In this document: positions 35,659-45,111 of the stretch, in pieces
Numbering within the stretch: position 1 is the first letter of the stretch
Layout of the letters: each line of letters starts with the position of its first letter
DNA from: Variovorax sp. ZS18.2.2
GTDB taxonomy: Bacteria; Pseudomonadota; Gammaproteobacteria; Burkholderiales; Burkholderiaceae_C
Direction of reading: 5' to 3'
DNA length: 64,000 nt
Assembly (NCBI RefSeq): GCF_024701975.1
Contig: NZ_JANLNM010000007.1
Coordinates: 248,001-312,000 of the forward strand
Notes under the pieces: model-generated
Told to the model about the DNA's origin: nothing
What the model saw: the letters and a program-made list of their open reading frames with translations, nothing else
Databases searched by the model: none
Program-made: the position numbers and the translations under genes

Positions 35659-36669
35659 ATGAGCATCCAAGCCGTAGCCGCCAAAGCCAAGGTCTCCGTG
35701 GCCACCGTGTCGCGAGCCTTCAATTTCCCCGACAAGGTCACGCCCGCCACGCGCGAACTGGTGGAGCGGGTGGCGCGCGAATTGCACTACGTGCCCAACG
35801 CCAGCGCGCGCACCTTGCGCACCCAGCGCAGCCGTGCGCTGGGCGTCGTGCTGCCCACGCTGCTGAACCCGACCTTCGCCGAGTGCCTGCAGGGCATCGC
35901 GCGTGCCGCCGTCGCAGGCGGCTACGCGATCCTTCCCGTCACCACGGGCTACCGGCTCGACGAGGAAGAGCGGGCGGTCCAACTGCTGCTCGCCGGCAAT
36001 GTCGACGGGCTGATCCTCGTGGTCTCCAACCCGTCCACCTCGAAGGCACTCGCACGGCTTCGCACCACCGGCACGCCCTATGTGCTCGCCTACAACCGGC
36101 ACGCGGACCATCCGTGCGTCACCGTCGACAGCGAAGCCGCCGTGGCCGACGCGGTCGCGCGCCTCGTGCTGCTCGGCCACCGCCGCATCGCGATGGTCAG
36201 CGGCACGCTCGCCGCCTCCGACCGCGCGCAGCAACGCTTGCGCGGCTACCGGAAAGGCATGGCCGATGCAGGGCTCAAGGCGCCGCCGCTGATCGAGGTG
36301 CCCTTCGTCGAAAGCGCCGTCGATGCGCTCGCCAACGTGCTGCAGGCCGACAACCGCCCCACCGCGCTCGTCTGCTCGAACGACCTGCTCGCCATCCGCA
36401 GCATCCGCGCCGCGCACCTGGGCGAGCTCTCGGTGCCCGACGACCTCAGCGTGATCGGCTTCGACGGCATCGCGCTCGGCGAAGACCTCACGCCCGCCCT
36501 CACCACCATCGCGCAGCCCAACAGCGACATCGGCCGCCACAGCGTCGAGTTGCTGATCCAGGCGATGGCCGGCGGCACCACGCTGCAGGCCGACGCGAGC
36601 CTGCTGCTGCCCCACACCTTCCGCGACGGCGAGTCGTGCGCATCCGCGTGCGACGTTGCCGCCGGTTGA
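35659..36669 (+). CDS. LacI-family transcriptional regulator
   Basis: 336 residues. The N-terminal helix-turn-helix and hinge read MSIQAVAAKAKVSVATVSRA and ELHYVPNASARTLRTQRS. The effector domain is periplasmic-binding-like (ALGVVLPTLLNPTFAECLQG, VIGFDGIALGEDLTPALTTI). It sits directly before an ABC importer operon and directly after a palindromic operator, so local repression released by a transported ligand or its breakdown product is the simple reading. Confidence 0.93.
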   Translation: MSIQAVAAKAKVSVATVSRAFNFPDKVTPATRELVERVARELHYVPNASARTLRTQRSRALGVVLPTLLNPTFAECLQGIARAAVAGGYAILPVTTGYRLDEEERAVQLLLAGNVDGLILVVSNPSTSKALARLRTTGTPYVLAYNRHADHPCVTVDSEAAVADAVARLVLLGHRRIAMVSGTLAASDRAQQRLRGYRKGMADAGLKAPPLIEVPFVESAVDALANVLQADNRPTALVCSNDLLAIRSIRAAHLGELSVPDDLSVIGFDGIALGEDLTPALTTIAQPNSDIGRHSVELLIQAMAGGTTLQADASLLLPHTFRDGESCASACDVAAG

Positions 36670-36709
36670 TTTCTCCTCACCACACCTCGTCCATCCAAGG
36701 AGCTTCTTC

Positions 36710-37732
36710 ATGTCCCTCCGCCTTTCGAGCATCTCCCGCATCGCCCGCCTCGGGCTGATCGCCGCCACCTTCGTTGCCGCCGGCAGCGTCATGGCCCAGA
36801 CCGCCATTTGCTACAACTGCCCGACCGAATGGGCCGACTGGGGCACGCAGCTCAAGGCCATCAAGGCCAGGACCGGCGTCACCGTACCGCCCGACAACAA
36901 GAACTCGGGCCAGTCGCTCGCGCAGATGTCGGCAGAGAAGGCGAGCCCCGTCGCCGACGTCACCTACCTCGGCGTGACCTTCGCGGTGCAGGCCGCCAAG
37001 GACGGCCTGATCGAACCCTACAAGCCCGCGGAATGGAAAGACATTCCCGATGGCCTGAAGGACCCGGCCGGCAACTGGTTCACCATCCACTCGGGCACGC
37101 TCGGTTTCATGGTCAACGTCGATGCGCTCAAGGGCAAGCCGATCCCGAAGTCGTGGGCCGACCTGCTCAAGCCCGAATACAAGGGCCTGATCGGTTATCT
37201 CGACCCCGCCTCGGCCTTCGTCGGCTACGTGGGCGCGGTGGCGGTCAACCAGGCGCGCGGCGGCACGCTGGACAACTTCACGCCGGGCATCGACTACTTC
37301 AAGGCGCTGCAGAAGAACGAGCCCATCGTGCCGAAGCAGACCTCGTACGCGCGCGTGCTGTCGGGCGAGATCGCGATCCTGCTGGACTACGACTTCAACG
37401 CCTACCGCGCGAAGTACAAGGACAAGGCCAACGTCGCCTTCGTCATCCCGAGCGAAGGCACGCTGGTCGTTCCTTATGTGATGAGCCTGGTCGCCAAGGC
37501 GCCGCATGCGGCCGACGCGAAAAAAGTGCTCGACTTCACGCTGTCCGACGAAGGTCAGGCGATCTGGGCCAAGGCGTACCTGCGCCCGGTGCGCGCGAAC
37601 GCGATGCCCAAGGAGATCGAGGCGCAGTTCCTGCCCGCGAGCGAATACGCGCGTGCCAAGAGCGTGGACTACGGTCGCATGGCCGAAGCGCAGCGCGCGT
37701 TCTCCGACCGCTACCTCAAAGAGGTGCGCTGA
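36710..37732 (+). CDS. ABC transporter substrate-binding protein
   Basis: 340-residue periplasmic binding protein of the iron/spermidine/putrescine/AEP cluster. The signal peptide ends near SVMA-Q (residue 29). The mature part has AICYNCPTEWADWGTQLKAI, LLDYDFNAYRAKYKDKANV and a final FSDRYLKEVR. ATG 36710 follows AAGGAG by seven bases. It is first of the importer genes after the LacI regulator. The ligand is not evident from the sequence; the phosphodiesterase downstream suggests an organophosphate. Confidence 0.9.
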   Translation: MSLRLSSISRIARLGLIAATFVAAGSVMAQTAICYNCPTEWADWGTQLKAIKARTGVTVPPDNKNSGQSLAQMSAEKASPVADVTYLGVTFAVQAAKDGLIEPYKPAEWKDIPDGLKDPAGNWFTIHSGTLGFMVNVDALKGKPIPKSWADLLKPEYKGLIGYLDPASAFVGYVGAVAVNQARGGTLDNFTPGIDYFKALQKNEPIVPKQTSYARVLSGEIAILLDYDFNAYRAKYKDKANVAFVIPSEGTLVVPYVMSLVAKAPHAADAKKVLDFTLSDEGQAIWAKAYLRPVRANAMPKEIEAQFLPASEYARAKSVDYGRMAEAQRAFSDRYLKEVR

Positions 37733-37744
37733 GTCCGCATCGAG

Positions 37745-38566
37745 ATGAAGCCCGCCAACGCCTGGAACCCACGCTGGCGGCTGCTCGCCTGCGTGGCCCC
37801 CGCAGCCGCCTTCTTCACGGCCTTCTGGCTGCTGCCGGTGGTGCGCCTGCTCGCACTGCCGGCAGAGAAAGGCTGGGCCACTTACCTCGCGGTGCTGACC
37901 GACTCGCGCTACCTGCAGAGCATGGCCAACACCGTCGTGCTGTCGGTGGCGGTGACGCTGGCGACGCTGGTGCTCGGCGCGGCGGTGGGCATCTATCTCG
38001 CGCGCCATGCCTTCATCGGCAAGCGCGTGCTGCTGTCGCTGCTCACGCTGCCGCTCTCGTTTCCGGGCGTGATCATCGGCTTTTTCGTGATCCTGCTCGG
38101 CGGGCGGCAAGGGCTGGTGGCCGATGTCAGCGACAGCCTGATCGGTGAGCGCATCACCTTCGCCTACGGCCTGCTCGGCCTCTTTCTCGCGTACCTGTAT
38201 TTCTCGTTGCCGCGTGCCATCGCCACCTATGCCGCGGCCGCCGAAGCGATGAACATGCAGCTCGAGGAAGCCGCCCGCTCGCTCGGCGCCTCGCGGCTTC
38301 GTGTGGCGCGCGACGTGTGGATGCCCGAGCTCGCGCCCACCACGCTGGCCTGCGGCGCGATCCTGTTCGCGACCTCGATGGGCGCCTTCGGCACGGCCTT
38401 CACGCTGGCCAGCAAGTTCGAGGTGATCCCGATCACCATCTACAACGAGTTCACCAACTACGCCAATTTCGCGCTCGCCGCGTCGTTGTCGATTGCGCTG
38501 GGCCTCGTGACCTGGCTGGTGCTGTTCGTCGCGCGGCGCTTCGGGGCCAACCCGGTCGCGCGCTGA
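37745..38566 (+). CDS. ABC transporter permease (first)
   Basis: 273-residue inner-membrane permease with about six hydrophobic segments and the EAA loop EEAARSLGASRLRVARDVWMP, the site that meets the ATPase. It belongs to the spermidine/putrescine/phosphonate-type permease group. It follows the binding protein by 12 bases and precedes the second permease by 12. Confidence 0.92.
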   Translation: MKPANAWNPRWRLLACVAPAAAFFTAFWLLPVVRLLALPAEKGWATYLAVLTDSRYLQSMANTVVLSVAVTLATLVLGAAVGIYLARHAFIGKRVLLSLLTLPLSFPGVIIGFFVILLGGRQGLVADVSDSLIGERITFAYGLLGLFLAYLYFSLPRAIATYAAAAEAMNMQLEEAARSLGASRLRVARDVWMPELAPTTLACGAILFATSMGAFGTAFTLASKFEVIPITIYNEFTNYANFALAASLSIALGLVTWLVLFVARRFGANPVAR

Positions 38567-38578
38567 AAGGGAGCCCGA

Positions 38579-39379
38579 ATGCGTACGACATCGCAACCCC
38601 GCGCACCTTTCCTCCTGGCCATCACCGTGCTGGTGAGCCTCTTCATGATCGCGCCGATGCTGCTGTCGGTCATGGCAGGGCTGGTCAACAACTACAGCGC
38701 GGGCCTCAAGAGCGGCCTCACGCTGCGCTGGCTCGGCGAGGTGTGGGAGAACTACGGCGGCACCGTCGGCTGGTCGATCGGGCTGGCCGTCGCTTGCGTG
38801 ATCAGCACCGTGCTGCTCGGCGTGCCTTGCGCGTATGCATTGGCGCGCAGCCGCTCGCGCGCGGCGCGCATCTTCGAGGAACTGCTGACGCTGCCCGTCG
38901 CCGTGCCGGGCCTCGCGACCGCCCTGGCGCTCATCCTCGCCTACGGCCAGCTCACGGCCTTCCGCACGAGCTTCGCCTTCATCCTCGTGGGCCACATCAT
39001 CTTCACGCTGCCCTTCATGGTGCGCACCGTGAGCTCGGCGTTCCAGCGCGACGACCTGCTCGCGCTCGAAGAGGCCGCGCGCTCGCTGGGCGCCAACTTC
39101 CGCCAGCGCTTCATGGGCATCCTCGTGCCGGCCGTGTTCCCGGCCATCGTGGCCGGCAGCCTGATGGTGTTCACGCTCTCTGTGGGCGAATTCAACCTCA
39201 CCTGGATGCTGCACACGCCGCTCACCCGTACGCTGCCCGTGGGGCTGGCCGACAGCTACGCCTCGATGCGCATCGAGGTCGGATCGGCCTACACGCTGGT
39301 CTTCTTCGCAGTGATCCTTCCCGTGCTGTGGGGCCTGCAGTACCTTGCCAATTTGATGCAGAAACGCCATGGAACTTGA
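38579..39379 (+). CDS. ABC transporter permease (second)
   Basis: 266-residue membrane permease, partner of the preceding gene. The EAA loop is EEAARSLGANFRQRFMGILVP and the hydrophobic profile fits six helices. Its last 11 bases overlap the start of the ATPase gene, so the two are translationally coupled. Confidence 0.92.
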   Translation: MRTTSQPRAPFLLAITVLVSLFMIAPMLLSVMAGLVNNYSAGLKSGLTLRWLGEVWENYGGTVGWSIGLAVACVISTVLLGVPCAYALARSRSRAARIFEELLTLPVAVPGLATALALILAYGQLTAFRTSFAFILVGHIIFTLPFMVRTVSSAFQRDDLLALEEAARSLGANFRQRFMGILVPAVFPAIVAGSLMVFTLSVGEFNLTWMLHTPLTRTLPVGLADSYASMRIEVGSAYTLVFFAVILPVLWGLQYLANLMQKRHGT

Positions 39380-40430
39380 ACGCATCCCCATCGACATCGC
39401 GAACTGCGCGAAGACCTACGCCGACGGCACGCGCGGCCTGCAAGCCACCGACCTGCACGTCGAGGCCGGCGAGGTGCTCGCACTGCTTGGCCCCTCGGGC
39501 TGCGGCAAGACGACGTTGCTGCGCCTGATCGCGGGGCTGGAAGCGCCCGATGCGGGCAGCCGCATCGTCTTCGGCGACCAGGACGTGACGCAGCGCCCGG
39601 TCGAGCACCGCGGCGTGGGCATGGTGTTCCAGAGCTACGCGCTGTTTCCGCAGATGACGGTGGCGGCCAATATCGGCTATGGCCTCCGCATCCGCGGTGT
39701 GTCGCCCGATGAAGAGAAGCGCGCCGTGGGCGAACTGGTCGACCTCGTGCGCCTGAACGGACTGGAGAACAAGCGCCCCGCCGAACTCTCCGGTGGCCAG
39801 CGCCAGCGCGTGGCCCTCGCGCGCGCCGTGGCCGTGCGCCCGCGCGTGCTGCTGCTGGACGAACCGCTGGCGGCACTCGACGCCAAGCTCAAGGAGTCGC
39901 TGCGCGACGAACTCGCCGAGCTGCTGCGCCGCCTGCACATCACCGCCATCCACGTGACGCACGACCAGCAGGAGGCGCTCGCCATCGCCGACCGCCTCGC
40001 CGTAATGCGTGCCGGCCGCATCGTGCAGGTGGGCCGCGGCGAAGACCTGTACCGCGCGCCCGCGCACCCCTTCGTCGCGGAGTTTCTCGGCAGGGTCAAC
40101 CGGCTGGAGCGCGCGCCCGAGGCCATCGCGCAAGGCGTTGTCCGACTCGGCGGAAGCACCCTGCCTTGCCCGCCCGCGTGGCGGAGCCATGCGATGCTGT
40201 TGGTGCGCCCCGAAGACGTCGAAGTGAGCGCACCCCGGCCCGACTGGGGCGCCGCCACCGTCGAGCGCCGCACCTTCCTCGGCGACCGCGTGCAGCTTCA
40301 GCTGCGCGTGCAAGACCAGCCCCTGCTGGTGGCCGACGTGGGACGCGACAACCCCTTCGGTCCGGGCGATCCGGTGGGCCTTCGCGTCCACCCCGATCGC
40401 CTGATGACGTCGCAGGAGCCCAGTGCATGA
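39369..40430 (+). CDS. ABC transporter ATP-binding protein (PotA/AfuC type)
   Basis: 353 residues. Walker A LLGPSGCGKTTLLRL, Q-loop MVFQSYALFPQ, signature LSGGQRQRVALARA, Walker B VLLLDEPLAALD and the switch HVTHDQQEAL. The C-terminal third (from about residue 240) is a TOBE-type regulatory domain, as in PotA and related importers. Its stop overlaps the next start (ATGA), tying it to the phosphodiesterase. Confidence 0.94.
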   Translation: MELERIPIDIANCAKTYADGTRGLQATDLHVEAGEVLALLGPSGCGKTTLLRLIAGLEAPDAGSRIVFGDQDVTQRPVEHRGVGMVFQSYALFPQMTVAANIGYGLRIRGVSPDEEKRAVGELVDLVRLNGLENKRPAELSGGQRQRVALARAVAVRPRVLLLDEPLAALDAKLKESLRDELAELLRRLHITAIHVTHDQQEALAIADRLAVMRAGRIVQVGRGEDLYRAPAHPFVAEFLGRVNRLERAPEAIAQGVVRLGGSTLPCPPAWRSHAMLLVRPEDVEVSAPRPDWGAATVERRTFLGDRVQLQLRVQDQPLLVADVGRDNPFGPGDPVGLRVHPDRLMTSQEPSA

Positions 40431-41284
40431 CGACAACAGCAACGCAAGACACTTTTCTGGTCCAGCTGACCGACCTCCATATCCGTGAGCCGGGCCGGTT
40501 GGCCTATGGCCGCATCGACACCGCGCCGTATCTCCAGCAAGCCGTGCAGTCAGTGCTCGCCCTGCCGCAGCAGCCCGATGCCGTCGTGATCACTGGCGAC
40601 CTGACCGACTTCGGCCGCGCCGCCGAATACGAACACCTCGCGCGCCTGCTGGCGCCGCTCACCATGCCGGTCTACCTGATGCCCGGCAACCACGACGACC
40701 GCGACCAGTTGCGTCGGAGCTTTCCCGGCCATGCGTATCTCGGCAGCGGCGACGACACGGACGGCTTCATCCAGTACGCGGTGCGCGTCGGCGCGCTGCG
40801 GCTGCTGACGCTCGACACCTGCGTGCCCGGCGCGAGCCACGGCACGCTGTGCGAAAAGCGCCTGGGCTGGCTCGAAGCCCAGCTCGACGCCTGCCGCGGC
40901 GAACCCGTCGTGGTCGCGATGCACCACCCGCCCTTCACGACACTGATCGGCCACATGGACGATATCGGCCTGCTGCAAGGCGCCGACGCGCTCGAAGCGC
41001 TGATCGCGCGCCACCCCTATGTCGAGCGCGTGATCTGCGGTCACCTGCACCGCGCCATCGATGTGCGTTTCGGCGGCACCGTCGCGTCGACTTCACCGGC
41101 ACCGGCGCACCAGGTCTGCCTCGACCTGGCGCCCGGCGCGGCCTCGGCCTGGACGCTGGAGCCACCCGCTTTCCGCGTGCATGCCTGGTCGCCTCGCAGC
41201 GGCCGCCTCGTCACCCATCTGGCGGCCTCCGGCCGCTTCGAAGGCCCTTTCCCCTTCCACGACAACGGAGCGCTGATCGACTGA
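40427..41284 (+). CDS. GpdQ-like metallophosphodiesterase
   Basis: Calcineurin-type dimetal phosphodiesterase of 285 residues. Metal-binding motifs in order: QLTDLHI, ITGDLTDFGR, MPGNHDD, MHHPP and CGHLHR. The layout (PDAVVITGDLTDFGRAAEYE, HGTLCEKRLGWLEAQL) is close to GpdQ, the glycerophosphodiesterase of Enterobacter, and to CpdA. No signal peptide, so it acts in the cytoplasm on a substrate that must be imported. Its start overlaps the ABC ATPase stop by four bases, which ties it to the importer. Substrate inferred to be a small phosphodiester. Confidence 0.9.
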   Translation: MTTTATQDTFLVQLTDLHIREPGRLAYGRIDTAPYLQQAVQSVLALPQQPDAVVITGDLTDFGRAAEYEHLARLLAPLTMPVYLMPGNHDDRDQLRRSFPGHAYLGSGDDTDGFIQYAVRVGALRLLTLDTCVPGASHGTLCEKRLGWLEAQLDACRGEPVVVAMHHPPFTTLIGHMDDIGLLQGADALEALIARHPYVERVICGHLHRAIDVRFGGTVASTSPAPAHQVCLDLAPGAASAWTLEPPAFRVHAWSPRSGRLVTHLAASGRFEGPFPFHDNGALID

Positions 41285-41347
41285 GTTGCCACTTGTGGAA
41301 AATGGGGTCGAAACGAACCAAAACGAAAAGGACAGAACCCGACACCC

Positions 41348-43009
41348 ATGAAGCATCTCCTGAATCTGCTCGCGGCCGTCGCACTGCTGGTGTGGGGCAC
41401 CCATCTGGTTCGCACCGGGGTGCTGCGCGTGTTCGGCGCCAACCTGCGCAAGATCCTCGTGCAGAGCATGCGCAATCGTTTCACGGCCGCCCTCTCGGGC
41501 ATCGGCGTGACGGCGCTGGTGCAGTCGAGCACCGCCACCTCACTCATGACCTCGTCCTTCGTCGGGCAGGGCCTGGTCACGCTGCCGGCGGCGCTGGCGG
41601 TGATGCGGGGAGCCGACGTGGGCACGGCGCTGATCTCGGTGCTGTTCTCGGCGGACCTGTCATGGCTCTCGCCGATGTTCATCTTCGTGGGGGTGGTGCT
41701 GTTCATCACGCGCTCGGCCACCGTGGCGGGCCGCGTGGGGCGGGTGCTGATCGGCCTGGGGTTGATGCTGCTGGCGCTGCAGCTGGTGGTGGAAGCCACC
41801 GAGCCTCTGTTTTCCTCGCCCGCCGTGCGCGCACTGCTAGCGTCGCTCAACAGCGACGTGCTGCTGGAGATCACCATCGGTTCGGTGCTGGCGATCGTGG
41901 CCTATTCGAGCCTCGCGGTGGTGCTGCTGGTGGCGGCCATGGCCACGTCGAACGTGGTGCCGCTGGACGTGGCGCTCGGCCTCGTGCTCGGCGCCAACCT
42001 CGGCAGCGGCCTGCTCGCGGTGCTGACCACGGCCAAGTCGGCGGTGTCGGTGCGGCAGGTCACGGTCGGCAACCTGCTCTTCAAGGCGCTGGGCGTGGCG
42101 GTCGTCGCGCCCTTCATCGGCCTGTGGATCCGCTACGTGCAGCCCGAGCTGCCGAACCAGACGCACGGCGTGGTGCTGTTCCACCTGGCCTTCAACGTCG
42201 TGATCAGCATCGGCTTCATCGGCCTCACGCAATGGGTTGCGAAGCTGGTGACGCGGATGTTGCCCGTGCCGCAGCAGCCCGCCGGCACCAGCCGACCGCA
42301 CCACCTCGATCCGTCGGCGCTTTCCACGCCGTCGCTCGCGATTTCGAATGCGGCACGCGAAGCGCTGCATCAGGCCGACATCGTGGAGACCATGCTGATC
42401 GGCGTGCTCGACGTGATCCGCAACAACGACACGCGGCTGTCGCAGGAGCTGCGGCAGCTGGACGACACGGTGGACGAGCTGTACTCGGCCATCAAGTACT
42501 ACATGACGCGCATCTCGCGCGAGGCGCTGGGCGAAGAGGAAAGCCGGCGCTGGACGGACATCATCAGCTTCACGATCAACATGGAGCAGATCGGCGACAT
42601 CATCGAGCGGGTGATCATCGATGTGGAAGACAAGAAGATCAAACCGCAGCGCAATTTCTCGGAGGCCGGGATGGCGGAGATCGTCGAGCTGCATGGGCGG
42701 CTTGTGGCCAACCTGCGGCTGAGCATGAGCGTGTTCCTGAACGGGAATGTGCGGGATGCGCAGAAGCTTCTTGAAGAGAAGGCGCGGTTCCGCGACTTGG
42801 AGCGGGCCTATGCGACGACTCATCTGGACCGGTTGTCGGACCGGACCACTCTCAGCATCGAGACGAGTTCGCTGCACATCGACCTGATCAGCGATTTGAA
42901 GCGGATCAATTCGCACATCTGCTCCATTGCCTATCCGATCCTGGAGTCGGCTGGGGCTCTGGCGCCCAGCCGGCTGCGCGAATCGCGGCTTGGGAAGATC
43001 GAGAGCTAG
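41348..43009 (+). CDS. Na/Pi cotransporter family protein with PhoU-like domain
   Basis: 553-residue membrane protein. The N-terminal half (about residues 1-310) has the NptA/YjbB repeat with the QSS motif in ALVQSSTATSLMTSS and a second related region near AIVAYSSLAVVLL. The C-terminal half is a cytosolic helical PhoU-like domain. Homologues export or import phosphate. It lies 63 bases after the phosphodiesterase, so it could dispose of phosphate released by that enzyme (inference). Confidence 0.88.
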   Translation: MKHLLNLLAAVALLVWGTHLVRTGVLRVFGANLRKILVQSMRNRFTAALSGIGVTALVQSSTATSLMTSSFVGQGLVTLPAALAVMRGADVGTALISVLFSADLSWLSPMFIFVGVVLFITRSATVAGRVGRVLIGLGLMLLALQLVVEATEPLFSSPAVRALLASLNSDVLLEITIGSVLAIVAYSSLAVVLLVAAMATSNVVPLDVALGLVLGANLGSGLLAVLTTAKSAVSVRQVTVGNLLFKALGVAVVAPFIGLWIRYVQPELPNQTHGVVLFHLAFNVVISIGFIGLTQWVAKLVTRMLPVPQQPAGTSRPHHLDPSALSTPSLAISNAAREALHQADIVETMLIGVLDVIRNNDTRLSQELRQLDDTVDELYSAIKYYMTRISREALGEEESRRWTDIISFTINMEQIGDIIERVIIDVEDKKIKPQRNFSEAGMAEIVELHGRLVANLRLSMSVFLNGNVRDAQKLLEEKARFRDLERAYATTHLDRLSDRTTLSIETSSLHIDLISDLKRINSHICSIAYPILESAGALAPSRLRESRLGKIES

Positions 43010-43064
43010 TCTTCTTGGAGCCTGAGGCCGGGCCTCACCCGGCGGGCTGACCCGCTTGCGCGCG

Positions 43065-43379
43065 CTAGATCTCCCACAGGGACTGGTAGTTCGTGATCGG
43101 GCGCTCGAACTGCACGCCAATGGCTACGAATTCAGATGCCAGGGCCAGCATCGGCGCCAAGGTTTCCATTTGCTTCGCATCATCGAGCGTTGCCCAGACG
43201 CTGATGTTGACCATGGTGTTCGAAGCTGGGTCGGCGCCCGCCCAGAAATGAAGGCGGCCTTGCAACGCCTTGATGGCAGGAACCAGCGATGCCTGTGCCT
43301 GCTCCAGCCTGTCGCGAACCGTCGCGTAGTTTTCGGCCGGGAAAGCGCCGCGGGAAAGTCTCAACACGGGTAATTGCAT
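43065..43379 (-). CDS. Small ABM-like protein, function unknown
   Basis: 104 residues from ATG 43379, preceded by AGGAGA at suitable spacing. The pattern (LVPAIKALQGRLHFWAGADP, MVNISVWATLDDAKQM) resembles the dimeric alpha-beta barrel (antibiotic biosynthesis monooxygenase-like) fold, in which small enzymes or binding proteins act as dimers. The assignment is by fold-like pattern only. It stands alone between the Na/Pi gene (convergent) and the SBF transporter gene. Confidence 0.72.
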   Translation of the reverse strand: MQLPVLRLSRGAFPAENYATVRDRLEQAQASLVPAIKALQGRLHFWAGADPASNTMVNISVWATLDDAKQMETLAPMLALASEFVAIGVQFERPITNYQSLWEI

Positions 43380-43524
43380 GTGAACATCTCCTGCATGTTT
43401 GAACCGTTGGCACAACCCGGCAACCGGTTAAATCGTATTCGAATTGGGTCAGGATTTGGGCCCACTTTTGGGCGCGCTGCCCGCGCAAGCCACCCGCCGG
43501 AGGGAGGCCCGGGCTCGACAAAAC

Positions 43525-44523
43525 CTACTCGGCTGTCTTCAAGACCGCAGTGCCAACCCGTCCCCGCCGCGCATACCGCTGGGCCAGCACAGCGCAAACC
43601 ATCAGCTGCATCTGGTGAAACAGCATCAAGGGCAACACGATGGCCCCCACAGCGTGCGAGGGAAACAGCACTTTCGCCATAGGAATCCCACTGGCCAGGC
43701 TCTTCTTGGAGCCGCAAAAGACGATGGTGATCTCGTCCTCCCTGTCGAATCCCAGCTTGCGCGCCATCAGCGTCGTCAGGGCCAACGCAAGCCCCAGCAC
43801 CACCGCGCAGGCCACGAGCAAGCCGACCAGCGCGTGCGCAGGCACCTGCCGCCAAAGCCCCTCGATCACGGCCGCACTGAACGCCGTGTAGACGACCAGC
43901 AGGATCGACCCCTGGTCCACGAACTTCAGCACCGCCGCACGACGCTGGATCCATTTGCCGATCCACGGCCTCAGCAGATGCCCCACCAGGAACGGCACCA
44001 TCAACTGCAGCAGGATGCGCCCGATCGACCCCAGCGACGAACTCGCATGACCGCCGTTCGGCAGCACCACGAGATTGACCAGCACCGGCGTGATGAACAC
44101 CCCCAGCAGCGTCGACGCCGACGCACTGCAGATCGCCGCCGGCAGGTTCCCCCGCGCCATCGCCGTGAACGCAATCGCCGACTGCACCGTGGCAGGAAGC
44201 ACGCAGAGGTACAGCACCCCGGTGTAGAGCTCGGGCGTCATCAACGGCAGCAGCAACGGCTTGAGCGCCAGCCCCAGCAGCGGAAACAGCACGAAGGTGC
44301 TGCCGAACACCAGCAGGTGCAGCCTCCAGTGCGTGATGCCGTTCATGATCGCCTCGCGCGACAGCTTGGCGCCGTGCAGGAAGAACAGAAGGCCGATGGC
44401 GACGGTCGTCACCCGTTCGAAGATGTGCGCTACATCGCCGCTCGCGGGCAGCAGGCTGGCCAAGGTGACGACAGAGAGAAGCGCGAACGTGAAGTTGTCA
44501 GGAAGAAAGCGGGAGCGGGACAT
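43525..44523 (-). CDS. SBF-like (bile acid:Na+ symporter family) transporter
   Basis: About 332 residues with roughly ten hydrophobic segments. Motifs LLFFLHGAKLSREAIMNG and VLPATVQSAIAFTAMARGN and the late FCGSKKSLASGIPMAK are characteristic of the SBF-like group (YfeH type). Start ATG 44523 (MSRSRFLPDNFT) is used; an in-frame GTG at 44544 would add seven residues. Substrate unknown, probably an organic anion. Confidence 0.88.
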   Translation of the reverse strand: MSRSRFLPDNFTFALLSVVTLASLLPASGDVAHIFERVTTVAIGLLFFLHGAKLSREAIMNGITHWRLHLLVFGSTFVLFPLLGLALKPLLLPLMTPELYTGVLYLCVLPATVQSAIAFTAMARGNLPAAICSASASTLLGVFITPVLVNLVVLPNGGHASSSLGSIGRILLQLMVPFLVGHLLRPWIGKWIQRRAAVLKFVDQGSILLVVYTAFSAAVIEGLWRQVPAHALVGLLVACAVVLGLALALTTLMARKLGFDREDEITIVFCGSKKSLASGIPMAKVLFPSHAVGAIVLPLMLFHQMQLMVCAVLAQRYARRGRVGTAVLKTAE

Positions 44524-44712
44524 GACGGGAAAAGCGCGCCCCACGACGCGACCCGTGCGGCAAACAGCAGATTCAGCAGATGGATGAGTGATTTCCGCGC
44601 ATGAATCTCGTCGCCAATTTGCGGAGCCCGGCGCGTGCTCCTCGCGCCCTGTAGAGAGTGATTTTCGGCGAAGACCCGCATCGCCTGCCGGCCGGCGCCC
44701 GAATGCCCCGCC

Positions 44713-45111
44713 TCAGTGTGCAGTCGGCGAGCTGAACCGCTCCTGACGGCGGCGCTGGCAGTAGTCGATCAGGTCGTCGATCTCGGTGGCCTTGTCGAAC
44801 ACGGCGTCGGCGCCCAGGTGCGCGCACTTGCGCCGGATCTCGGGCGTCGCGTAGTTGCTGAGCACCACGATCTTCTGCGCCGGGTTGCGTTGGCGGCAGG
44901 CCTCGAGCACCCGGAAACCGGTGCCGTCCTTCAGGAACAGATCGACGATGGCCAGGTCCCACAGCGCCGGGTTGCGCGTGAGCCAGTTCGAACCTTCGGC
45001 CTCCGTCTCGGCCTCGCCGACCGGATCGACACGGGCCACCTCGCGCAGCGTGCCCACCAGGCTCTCGCGGATGGTGGGGTTGTCTTCGACGATGAAGGTG
45101 CGAATGTTCAT
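44713..45111 (-). CDS. Stand-alone response regulator receiver protein
   Basis: 132 residues, almost only a receiver domain: acidic pocket in FIVEDNPTI, phosphoacceptor Asp in LAIVDLFLKDGTGF, the Thr/Ser position in VVLSNYAT and the conserved Lys in VFDKATEI. No output domain. An AGGAGG lies upstream of ATG 45111. No histidine kinase is nearby, so it probably works with a kinase encoded elsewhere, in the manner of a CheY-like or phosphorelay protein. Confidence 0.88.
   Translation of the reverse strand: MNIRTFIVEDNPTIRESLVGTLREVARVDPVGEAETEAEGSNWLTRNPALWDLAIVDLFLKDGTGFRVLEACRQRNPAQKIVVLSNYATPEIRRKCAHLGADAVFDKATEIDDLIDYCQRRRQERFSSPTAH

Noticed and set aside
36677..39397. Long antisense open frame over the ABC transporter genes
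   Set aside because: It covers three well-supported plus-strand genes and has the same low-complexity composition; no ribosome site or family match.
43022..43036. TGAGGC-CGG-GCCTCA hairpin after the Na/Pi gene as a terminator
   Set aside because: The dyad is perfect but no T run follows, so it is not a supported intrinsic terminator.
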